Counted from the first letter of the stretch, positions 1 to 6,387 are shown. The stretch is 10,219 nucleotides of DNA from SMXL01 sp964527795 (GCA_964527795.1 CAZGOS010000103.1:1-10219), one strand, 5' to 3'. Notes: generated by a model from the letters alone, not told the origin. Numbers and translations: made by a program.

Positions 1-373
1 CCGGCGCCGCCTCTACCATGAAGAACTGCTCCGTCTCGCGATACTGAAGATTGTTGTACGCCAGCACAAGCTCCAGAGCATCCAGGAAATGCATGCCGGC
101 GATGGATATACCGATAGGGTGCTTGCGCGAATCCGGATCGATGATCTGCTTGGCCGTCACGCGCTGGAAAATTGGATTCAGGAACTGGACAAAGCGGTCA
201 AAGGGTGTGGATGGAAGGAATGACACGAGCTGATCCGGCGGGATATACGTGCGGATCTGTCGGCGCAACGCCTCATCCTGCGCACCGGCGGTACGCGCTA
301 TGCCCGACCATATTCCCAAGAGCAGAACAATGCTCAGGATGAGTGTTTTTTTAGTGGTACACATGGTTTTCAT
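1..373 (-). CDS. PilQ/GspD-like secretin, N-terminal part only (runs off left edge)
   Basis: The reading frame starts at the ATG at 371-373 and is still open at base 1, giving 124 residues of a longer protein. Residues 1-32 form a Sec signal peptide: MKTMCTTKK, a hydrophobic stretch LILSIVLLLGIW and a likely cut after AGA before QDEAL. The mature part reads PFDRFVQFLNPIFQRVTGKQ, then IIDP, ISIAGMHFLDALELVL and NNLQYRETEQFFMVE. This is the pattern of the secretin N0/STN-type domain (F...L..I...TGK.II... I...GM...AL..VL...NL.Y). Secretins form the outer-membrane gate of type IV pili and type II secretion. An AGGAG (plus-strand 385-389) lies 11 nt upstream of the start and favours it over the ATG three codons later. 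It follows the PilO-PilP fusion by 25 nt as the last visible operon gene. The pore domain is outside the window, so PilQ versus GspD cannot be decided. Confidence 0.82.
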   Translation of the reverse strand, partial: MKTMCTTKKTLILSIVLLLGIWSGIARTAGAQDEALRRQIRTYIPPDQLVSFLPSTPFDRFVQFLNPIFQRVTAKQIIDPDSRKHPIGISIAGMHFLDALELVLAYNNLQYRETEQFFMVEAAP

Positions 374-384
374 GATTGTAAGAT

Positions 385-389
385 CTCCT
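385..389 (-). promoter_or_regulatory. Ribosome binding site of the secretin gene
   Basis: AGGAG on the minus strand, 11 nt before the ATG at 373. It is the only clear Shine-Dalgarno match among the genes of this window. It supports the ATG at 373 rather than the one at 364, which would be 20 nt away. Confidence 0.5.
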
Positions 390-398
390 GAAATACGG

Positions 399-1397
399 TC
401 AGTATGGATTGGAGGGTGTCAGATTCAGGGCACCTTGCGCCTGTCTGAACTGCTCTTCCGTGTCGAGATAGATCTCAATTTCGTCTATGATTCCGCCCTT
501 GTTGAGACGGGCACGAACGAGGCCTTCACGTGGATCGATTTCGGTGATTTGTCCCAGGTATACATTGTCACCAACAGCCAGGGACACGAAACCGTCCTTC
601 GTCTCGAAAACCGCCTCGCCGCCTACAATGGAAACCAGATCGGCTTTGTCGATCTCAAGTAGACCCAACGTGTTGGGGGGGATCTGGTCAAGAATGAGTG
701 GCAGAAACGGATTAAGGGACGTTCGCCGCGTCGGTAGAATGCCCGGAGGCAGCTGTGACAGATCCGGAAGCGGTGTCAACACACCGTTTTCGCTGCTGAA
801 GGCGCCTCCAAAGTCGTCGCCGGCACTCAGTCCGGCCGCCCCCCCGAAGTACGCGTCAAGCACGAAACTGAAGCTCACGAGAATCTCCAGTTTGTCTCGG
901 TTCGTCTCCTGATCGGTTGAGATCAGGTCGAAATGGGACAGCTCAAGATTGCTGATCCTGTAAAATCGACGTTCATTCTCAACGCTCCAGATCAAATCGT
1001 AAAGCTTGTTGAAATTGCCGCGACCTGTGACCTCAAAGATGTATTTGTTGAAACTCGGACCCGTCGTCATCTGCCTGAAAACGATATCGAACGGATTAAA
1101 CCCGGTCCTCGTTTTCTTATTGAGGTAACTGATCACTTCTTCGGAAACGAGGTCGGCCGGAATGATCTTGTAGCGTGATCTCCAGCGTCGCATGACCTGA
1201 TCCACCTCGTCTTCAGAAGAGGTTACCTCCAGCATCAGGCCTTCCATTTCAACCTGCTTACTCTTGGCCAGCTGTTCCGCTTTCTTGAGGCGTTCCATCT
1301 CTTCAGGTTGTTCGAAGAACGTGAGATAGACTCCGCCACCGGTAACCAGGACGAAACACACCCCAAGTGCGAAAATATTTTGATAGATGTTTCCCAT
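399..1397 (-). CDS. PilO-PilP fusion: pilus/secretion inner-membrane alignment protein
   Basis: 332 residues. Residues 5-25 form one membrane segment (IFALGVCFVLVTGGGVYL). A charged, probably coiled-coil stretch follows (27-72), then an alpha/beta region (about 73-182) with NKYIFEVTGRGNFNKLYDLI and a following strand-rich part; this is the layout of PilO/GspM. After a Gly/Pro-rich linker (184-228) comes SLNPFLPLI, like the RDPF lead-in of PilP. Residues 254-310 (VSIVGGEAVFETKDG, LAVGDNVYLGQITEI, GLVRARLNKGG) match the small beta domain of PilP/GspC that contacts the secretin. PilO pairs with PilN, and PilP bridges to PilQ. Its position between PilM-PilN and the secretin is exactly where pilO and pilP stand in classic pil operons. 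At 332 residues it is far longer than PilO alone (about 200). No Shine-Dalgarno sequence is seen. The PilO half is assigned mainly from topology and gene order; the PilP half from motif memory. Confidence 0.75.
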   Translation of the reverse strand: MGNIYQNIFALGVCFVLVTGGGVYLTFFEQPEEMERLKKAEQLAKSKQVEMEGLMLEVTSSEDEVDQVMRRWRSRYKIIPADLVSEEVISYLNKKTRTGFNPFDIVFRQMTTGPSFNKYIFEVTGRGNFNKLYDLIWSVENERRFYRISNLELSHFDLISTDQETNRDKLEILVSFSFVLDAYFGGAAGLSAGDDFGGAFSSENGVLTPLPDLSQLPPGILPTRRTSLNPFLPLILDQIPPNTLGLLEIDKADLVSIVGGEAVFETKDGFVSLAVGDNVYLGQITEIDPREGLVRARLNKGGIIDEIEIYLDTEEQFRQAQGALNLTPSNPY

Positions 1398-1432
1398 GAT
1401 GCGTACGAGATTGAGATCAGTTCTTGATTCGC

Positions 1433-3280
1433 CTAGTCTCCAGCGGTGTCCTGCGTATCGGATTGAGCAGATTCCGATTCGAGAATCACGTTGTTACGGA
1501 GGTAAATCGCCGCTTTTGGCAGCTCTCTCGGTATACGACGACGCAAGCTGAAGCTGTACACGGGCCAGCCTCGAATTTCCGAGAACGACAGGGTTTCTAT
1601 CGTTGCGTCGGATTGTGTTGCGAAGGCAACGACTTCGTCGCGATCCGTAGCGTTTCCTTCCAGTCGCAGGAATTCACCGTCTTCTCTCCACCGCTCGATC
1701 CATATACCACGCACATCGGCCGAAACGTCGGCGGTTTTTTCGAGTGCGCGACTCCAGGCATCACTTCCCACGAGCAGAGAATCAAGAACGTCAAGTGACG
1801 TCAGAAAGCCAATCGTCTGTTGCCGGAGGCTGTCGATGCGGGACTGAAGAACAGCCGTATTTGCCTCGATCAGATCATCCGGATAATGGCTCAATTCGTA
1901 CCTGTACAACTCCATCTCGTTGCGCTGAGCGAAATAGCGGTACACGAAAAAGAGGGACGTAAAGAACAGTGCAACGTACATCGCGGCCATCTGCCACGAG
2001 AACGGCAGTTGATATTGTGGCTTCAGAAGTTCCTTCGGCAGAAAGTTGACGTTGAGGAACATCTTCCTGTAAACATCACCACCCAGCACGCGAAGCGTGA
2101 CGGCTGCCGCCAGGATAGAATCGCCGTGCAGTTCAAGCGCCACATCTCCTGCATGTTTGGGCAGGAACGAGCGAAGCAGTTCGACGCGCGTATCCGGAAA
2201 GAATGTGCGGAAACTCTCTACAAGGCCCGATTCCCTCTCTTCGCCGAGAAGAACAACCATGTCTGCATCGCCCAGCCCGAATTCGTCCTGAAGCAGTAGC
2301 ACCCGGCTGCAAATTGTTTCAGGAGGATCAATGGCCGTAATTGAGCGCAGACTCTCGAACAGTACCAGCGTGTCACCTTCCAGAAACATTACTATCGTAT
2401 CGCCGACACCGGCGCGTACGAACAGTACGCGTCCCTCACTGGATGATTTGGAGCCGGAAGAGTCGATGCTTTCCGAACTCATCAGATAAGCTGCGCGAGC
2501 AAGCCCGTGATACAGCGTATACTCTGTATCAAGTAATTCGACCTGCGGAACGGCCCGTTTTCTCTCACGGATTTCCGCAACCGTCGGCGTGACGGGCTCC
2601 AGTGCGGTTGTGAAGACGGCCAGACTGCGCGTTTCGCCGTCCTTTCTGGACGTCATAGGCAGAAAGGTGACTTTCCCTTTCTCAAACTTACCGGGATGCT
2701 TCTCTTCGAGCTTCCCCATCAAACGATCAGCCGAGCGGGACCCGTTCAACAAACCACTCCGCTTATTCTTTCCGTTTTTCCCGTTGTCGTTTTTCTTTTT
2801 CGGACGATCGTCAGGGCTGAATGTCAGCTCTTCAGTCTCGAGAAATGTAGAACCAACGGAAAAAGCAATCCGGAAGTCTTCGTATCCGGCATTTTTGCAC
2901 TCTGTGATGATATCAAGCAGTTCAAGCTCAAAGCGTTCTGCTGATTCGTACATGGACAGCGGAGCTTCCGAGTAGTCCGTTTCGAATGTATCGGGAAGAC
3001 CGGGAGTCGATGCCTTACCAGGCCCGTCGCCAAACTCTGTAGCCAGAAACATCGTACCGGCCGACGGTGCGTTGTCTCCAACACTGAAAGAGACGTCACC
3101 ACTGGAGTAATCGGAAGTCTCCGGCGTTAACGGCGCGAACACGCCGCTATGCCCTCGGGGCCGATGAAACTTTTTCAGAATGACCGGACCGCCGGGCGTA
3201 TCGTGAACGAGTACGGCATTAACAGCCTTCGGAGAAGCCGTGATGCCAAGTACGTACTCTGGAGAACGGTATCGCTTCAT
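1433..3280 (-). CDS. PilM-PilN fusion: actin-like cytoplasmic domain joined to membrane PilN
   Basis: 615 residues. The N-terminal half (about 8-400) looks like PilM: EYVLGITASPKAVNAVLV aligns with the LGLDIGSSSVKAVEL start of PilM, VLFVRAGVGDTIVMFLEGDT aligns with its second phosphate motif, and SILAAAVTLRVLG aligns with the end of the fold. The acidic residues expected in both phosphate motifs are replaced. Residues 156-202 are a basic Asn/Lys/Gly-rich insert. The C-terminal half starts with FLNVNFLPKELLKP, close to the INLLP motif that PilM grips in PilN. It continues with a membrane helix (about 428-449), a coiled coil (451-490) and a PilN-like domain (to about 582), then an acidic tail. 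PilM recruits to the cytoplasmic face and PilN passes through the inner membrane, so the fusion joins known partners in their usual order. It begins 23 nt after the ATPase stop and ends 35 nt before the PilO-PilP start. No Shine-Dalgarno is visible. Confidence 0.78.
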   Translation of the reverse strand: MKRYRSPEYVLGITASPKAVNAVLVHDTPGGPVILKKFHRPRGHSGVFAPLTPETSDYSSGDVSFSVGDNAPSAGTMFLATEFGDGPGKASTPGLPDTFETDYSEAPLSMYESAERFELELLDIITECKNAGYEDFRIAFSVGSTFLETEELTFSPDDRPKKKNDNGKNGKNKRSGLLNGSRSADRLMGKLEEKHPGKFEKGKVTFLPMTSRKDGETRSLAVFTTALEPVTPTVAEIRERKRAVPQVELLDTEYTLYHGLARAAYLMSSESIDSSGSKSSSEGRVLFVRAGVGDTIVMFLEGDTLVLFESLRSITAIDPPETICSRVLLLQDEFGLGDADMVVLLGEERESGLVESFRTFFPDTRVELLRSFLPKHAGDVALELHGDSILAAAVTLRVLGGDVYRKMFLNVNFLPKELLKPQYQLPFSWQMAAMYVALFFTSLFFVYRYFAQRNEMELYRYELSHYPDDLIEANTAVLQSRIDSLRQQTIGFLTSLDVLDSLLVGSDAWSRALEKTADVSADVRGIWIERWREDGEFLRLEGNATDRDEVVAFATQSDATIETLSFSEIRGWPVYSFSLRRRIPRELPKAAIYLRNNVILESESAQSDTQDTAGD

Positions 3281-3303
3281 TGCAATTTTGGGATATAGTC
3301 CGA

Positions 3304-4695
3304 CTATTGGATCAGTTGACTGAATCGGCGTTTGTTGTTGGAAAAATTGATCGCTGTTTCGCGTGTGATTTTTCCCTGGCGGAGCAGGTTGAACAGATCC
3401 TGTTCCAGTGTAATCTGGCCCTGGGCAGTGCCCTCCCAGATCATTTGATAAACTTCATTGATATTGCCGTTTTTTACGGCTGCCCGTGCCGACGGCGTCA
3501 TCCAGAGTACTTCCTTTGCAAGCGTACGACCGCCGCTGGCGCTCGGGACCAGTTTCTGGGAAATGATGCATTTCAGAACGTCTGCGAGTCGATTTCGCAC
3601 ACGAGTCTGTTCTTCACTCGGATATTCAGCGATAATTCGGTCGATGCTTTCAACGGCCGAGGACGTGTGCAGCGTAGAGAATACCTTGTGACCGGAGTCC
3701 GTGATTTCGAGACCGGCCGAGATCGTCGCCGGGTCCCGCATCTCACCTATCACGACAATGTCCGGGTCCTGGCGAAGTGATTGTACGATTCCATCCTTAA
3801 AACTGGGTACGTCCTTTCCGACTTCGCGATGCCGAATAATGCACTTCTTTGAGTCGTGCCGGTACTCAATCGGATTACCGATAATGACTATGTGACCGTA
3901 AAAGTCCTCGTTGTTGGCATCGATGACGGCGTCGAGCGTGGTTGATTTACCGGACCCGGTGACTCCCGTAACCAGGGTCAATCCGTCGCGAACGTACCGG
4001 AACATCATCCCGCGCTCTACGCTTGGATGAAACTGAAGGGAATTCAGCGTGCGCAGTGTATCCGTGATGGCTCGCATGTTCAACGCGAGATATTCCATGT
4101 CGTAATACACTGTCGTCCTCAGACGCAGCGGCCGCCGCTGCCCCTTTATGGCTACCTGGAACGAAAAATCCGTTGCTCCCCATTCACTGAGTTGTTTGAT
4201 TCCGTGGGAGTCAAGAAGGTTAAGGATGAGGAGATTTGTTTCGTCGATCGTGTACTTTCCGGCGCTCTTGTCGGGGCTCTTGTCACCGTGAATACGGTAC
4301 CAGACGTGGCCGTTTGCTGATTCACCGCCGAAGTCGATATCGCTTGCGTCCGAGTTTACCATCTTTGTGACCAGCTGATCGACGTGAACATGCATGGCCA
4401 GCCGATCCTTCGTCTCCAGCCGATTGAGCTGCTCAAGCTGATATTCAGCTCGGCTTCCTCCCTGGAGTCTCTCAGGGGTCTGCTCAGCAAGTTCCCGGCA
4501 TGCGGGCGGTATCGGGGATACCGAACGAAGTGAACTGCGTCTTCTTACGCGTGCTTCGGATGCCCGTGCTGCAGGGGCCTGAGAGCCGGCGCCATTTGAT
4601 TGTCCACGCTCGCGTGGACGAACCGGATTGTTACGTATGTCGGGTGTCGACATGATCCAAATAACCGATTTAAGTGAATTCGGAGCTGATGTCAT
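3304..4695 (-). CDS. PilT-like secretion/pilus ATPase with N-terminal extension and altered Asp box
   Basis: 463 residues. The core is PilT-like: VDQLVTKMVNSDASDIDF (PilT N-domain), Walker A GVTGSGKST (244-252), REVGKDVPSFKDGI, Walker B DIVVIGEMRD (312-321), His box STLHTSSA (340-347) and the VRNRLADVLKCIISQKLVPS block. The tetra-cysteine zinc module of PilB/GspE is absent. The Asp box reads IIGNPIEYRH (271-280), where the family has xxEDPIE. About 100 residues precede the PilT core; residues 21-80 are Arg/Ser/Ala-rich and probably disordered, so the protein is longer than PilT (about 345). An in-frame ATG at 4653 (MSTPDIRNN) has a more A/T-rich leader and may be the true start; neither start has a Shine-Dalgarno. 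It heads the four-gene operon and would power pilus dynamics or secretion at the inner membrane. Whether it extends or retracts cannot be told. Confidence 0.9.
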   Translation of the reverse strand: MTSAPNSLKSVIWIMSTPDIRNNPVRPRERGQSNGAGSQAPAARASEARVRRRSSLRSVSPIPPACRELAEQTPERLQGGSRAEYQLEQLNRLETKDRLAMHVHVDQLVTKMVNSDASDIDFGGESANGHVWYRIHGDKSPDKSAGKYTIDETNLLILNLLDSHGIKQLSEWGATDFSFQVAIKGQRRPLRLRTTVYYDMEYLALNMRAITDTLRTLNSLQFHPSVERGMMFRYVRDGLTLVTGVTGSGKSTTLDAVIDANNEDFYGHIVIIGNPIEYRHDSKKCIIRHREVGKDVPSFKDGIVQSLRQDPDIVVIGEMRDPATISAGLEITDSGHKVFSTLHTSSAVESIDRIIAEYPSEEQTRVRNRLADVLKCIISQKLVPSASGGRTLAKEVLWMTPSARAAVKNGNINEVYQMIWEGTAQGQITLEQDLFNLLRQGKITRETAINFSNNKRRFSQLIQ

Positions 4696-4726
4696 GCAAC
4701 GCCGCGCACAGACTCAGCTTTCTAGA

Positions 4727-4756
4727 ATCATATCGGCTAAATGGGCCTGCACTTAA
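4727..4756 (-). promoter_or_regulatory. Weak candidate promoter for the pilus-type operon
   Basis: On the minus strand TATGAT (4727-4732) is a good sigma-70-like -10, but the best -35 at 18 nt spacing is TTAAGT (4751-4756), only a partial match to TTGACA. It would give a leader of about 25 nt to the start at 4695, or about 67 nt to the start at 4653. No Bacteroidota-type TAnnTTTG element was found here. Confidence 0.22.
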
Positions 4757-4836
4757 GAACTAACGTGCCGGCAGAATGGTCATAAAACGCAGCTTTTGAA
4801 ACGTTTTGTGGTCGTCTACCGCAGGCCGGCTCATAA

Positions 4837-4876
4837 TGAGAAAAGGGGTACTTCAACGCGAAAGCACCCCTTTCTC
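4837..4876 (-). terminator. Intrinsic terminator of the subtilase gene
   Basis: On the minus strand AAAGGGGTGCTT (4873-4862) can pair with AAGTACCCCTTT (4853-4842), 12 pairs including one G-U, around an 8-nt loop. A run of four U follows the C-rich arm. It begins about 45 nt after the subtilase stop codon. On the plus strand the same pair is an A-C mismatch, so the hairpin is better suited to the minus direction. Confidence 0.75.
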
Positions 4877-4919
4877 GGGTCCTTTAGAAATGGGGTTCGC
4901 AGGCGGGCATGTACATCCC

Positions 4920-6227
4920 CTACTGCAGCTCCACACTCAGGAACTCTTTCGTCGTTCCTTTTGGAACGCGCCGCGCGCGCGGTGAAGAGCGAGACGCAAG
5001 ACTCTGCGAGACATACTGGCTGTTACCTGAAGGAAACTCGGCCAGGAAAAGTGCAGATGCACCGGTAACGTGAGCAGCCGCCATGGAGGTACCTGACATC
5101 AAGTCAACACCAAAAATGTTCGAGGAAGTGGATACGACGTTCTGTCCAGGTGCGAAAATGTCAAGACCGGCACCATAGTTCGAGAATGGCGAGAAGCGTT
5201 TCCTTTCGTTCACGGAACCGACTGTAATCGCGTCAGGAACGTGTGCCGGAGATACCATAGACACGTCCATGCCCTCGTTTCCTGCTGCGACCACTACCGT
5301 CATACCCGCATCGATCAGGCGCTGAACGGCGTCGTCGAGAGCGGTGAATTCCGTCGTACCGACGTCCACACCCAGACTAAGGTTGACGACAGCCGGACGG
5401 TCCGGATTATCATTCCGCCATTTCATGATGTAATCGAGCGCTTCCACGATGATCGTGTCGTCTGCTGAGCCATCCGGGCCAAAGACTTTCAGGTTGTGTA
5501 TCCGTGCGCCCGGAGCCAATCCAACGATACCGTAATCGTCGTCTGCAGCGCCGATGATGCCGGCGATGTGCGTACCATGACCATCCGTATCTGCAGCACT
5601 TGGATCTGAACCTGAAAAGTCCACATTCTCTACGACATTAAGATCGACCGACGACACACCCGTGTCCACGACGAATACGTCGACGTCAACAGTGCCTTTT
5701 CCATCACCGGAGATAGCCCAGCTTTCCGTTCCACCGACGAGATCCACACTCCACGGCACGGTGTCCACATTCTTCGCACGTCGACTTTTCAAACGGGGAG
5801 CAGATACGCGGAATGCAGCCTCGATCCATTGAATATCGGGGTCGAGTTCCATCAAAGAAATGAGTTCGCGCAGGTGGCGACTCGAGGCCCAGATGGCAAA
5901 TCCGGTGAGAACATCCGAGTACTCGTAGCGGTCGACAATTTTGTAACGATCGACGATTTTATAACGGTCGACGATTTTGTACCGATCGACGATTTTGCTC
6001 GGTTTGACGGTGAAGACAATACCCGTATAGTCTCCATGCTTTGACAGGAGCTGGCTGGCGTTATCAAGCAGGTGTTGGTTTCTGAACTTGCCTGTCTGCG
6101 GGGATTCGTTTTCGACTTCCTGGATTGGATCTATGACCTGATCCAGGCAGCCGCTCAGGAGAAGCATACCGGCAGCTATGAATAATGTGGTAATTGGCCG
6201 TCGACTTTCCACTTTGAAAGATCTCAT
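4920..6227 (-). CDS. Lipoprotein subtilase (S8, proteinase K-like) with I9-type propeptide
   Basis: 435 residues. Residues 1-26 are a lipoprotein signal peptide ending LLLSG before Cys27, so the enzyme is probably membrane-anchored outside the cytoplasm. An inhibitor-I9-like propeptide spans about 62-141 (YTGIVFTVKP ... LTGFAIWAS ... LDPDIQWIEAAFRV) and contains four tandem KIVDRY units (78-101). The catalytic domain (about 160-435) has Asp188 in VVDTGV, His217 in GHGTHIAG, the oxyanion Asn317 in AAGNEG and Ser381 in SGTSMA. Blocks such as RPAVVNLSLG, SPAHVPDAITVGSV and NYGAGLDIFAPG are like proteinase K and aqualysin. The distance from Ser381 to the end (54 residues) is normal, so it is not truncated. 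Odd points: Ala385 replaces the near-invariant Pro of GTSMAxPH, and the propeptide repeat is expanded. It is transcribed alone and closed by its own terminator. The M1 start gives a proper lipoprotein leader, although no Shine-Dalgarno is visible. Confidence 0.95.
   Translation of the reverse strand: MRSFKVESRRPITTLFIAAGMLLLSGCLDQVIDPIQEVENESPQTGKFRNQHLLDNASQLLSKHGDYTGIVFTVKPSKIVDRYKIVDRYKIVDRYKIVDRYEYSDVLTGFAIWASSRHLRELISLMELDPDIQWIEAAFRVSAPRLKSRRAKNVDTVPWSVDLVGGTESWAISGDGKGTVDVDVFVVDTGVSSVDLNVVENVDFSGSDPSAADTDGHGTHIAGIIGAADDDYGIVGLAPGARIHNLKVFGPDGSADDTIIVEALDYIMKWRNDNPDRPAVVNLSLGVDVGTTEFTALDDAVQRLIDAGMTVVVAAGNEGMDVSMVSPAHVPDAITVGSVNERKRFSPFSNYGAGLDIFAPGQNVVSTSSNIFGVDLMSGTSMAAAHVTGASALFLAEFPSGNSQYVSQSLASRSSPRARRVPKGTTKEFLSVELQ
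5925..5996 (-). repeat. Four 18-bp in-frame tandem repeats encoding KIVDRY
   Basis: Units lie at 5979-5996, 5961-5978, 5943-5960 and 5925-5942 (reading order). Each encodes KIVDRY exactly. The DNA differs between units at the third bases of the Ile, Asp, Arg and Tyr codons only, so every difference is silent. Asp codons alternate GAT, GAC, GAT, GAC, which could reflect a 36-bp duplication. The repeat lies within the propeptide of the subtilase. Confidence 0.97.
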
Positions 6228-6340
6228 GACTTGGGGGACTGAATTTGTTGCAGGTAATCACACTGCCGTCAGATTCAGGGTCGAGGAGAATCTGGATCGG
6301 CCGAACATTGCCCATCGGGTATCGGCCGTGAGCCACCCTG

Positions 6341-6370
6341 ATTAAAGCGCCGCCGATATTTTTTTCTGAA
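6341..6370 (-). promoter_or_regulatory. Candidate promoter of the subtilase gene
   Basis: On the minus strand TTCAGA (6370-6365) and TTTAAT (6346-6341) are separated by 18 nt, matching TTGACA at 4 of 6 and TATAAT at 5 of 6 positions. It would give a leader of about 105 nt before the ATG at 6227. The -35 hexamer overlaps one unit of a direct repeat. Many Bacteroidota promoters do not follow this consensus, so this is only a candidate. Confidence 0.3.
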
Positions 6371-6387
6371 TCCCGTTGTGAATCCCG
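6367..6387. repeat. 9-bp direct repeat TGAATCCCG, two units 12 bp apart
   Basis: TGAATCCCG occurs at 6367-6375 and again at 6379-6387. The first unit overlaps the candidate -35 of the subtilase promoter. Two same-orientation units about one helical turn apart resemble a binding site for a tandemly bound regulator, but no third unit or known consensus is recognised. Confidence 0.5.

Larger units (their letters stand above)
4696..4919. other. Intergenic region between subtilase stop and pilus-type operon
   Basis: No gene is seen. In minus-strand order it holds the terminator of the subtilase gene (about 4837-4876), then an inverted repeat AAAACG (4784-4789) / CGTTTT (4802-4807) that includes the 8-bp palindrome AAACGTTT (4799-4806), then a weak -10-like TATGAT (4727-4732) 31 nt before the 4695 start. 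The region is well placed to carry the promoter and any operator of the pilus-type operon, but only the terminator is convincing. Confidence 0.5.

Noticed and set aside
418..430. 13-bp sequence shared by the end of the PilO-PilP gene region and the subtilase leader (6268-6280)
   Set aside because: A single match of this length is expected by chance in 10 kb, and one copy spans the secretin-facing end of a coding region.
4784..4807. Inverted repeat AAAACG / CGTTTT with an AAACGTTT palindrome upstream of the pilus-type operon
   Set aside because: Arms are only 6 bp and spaced by 12; it fits no recognised operator and is too short to claim.
5829..6067. Open frames of 71 codons on both strands across the 18-bp repeat
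   Set aside because: They exist because the tandem repeat is stop-free in other frames; the KIVDRY frame belongs to the full subtilase.
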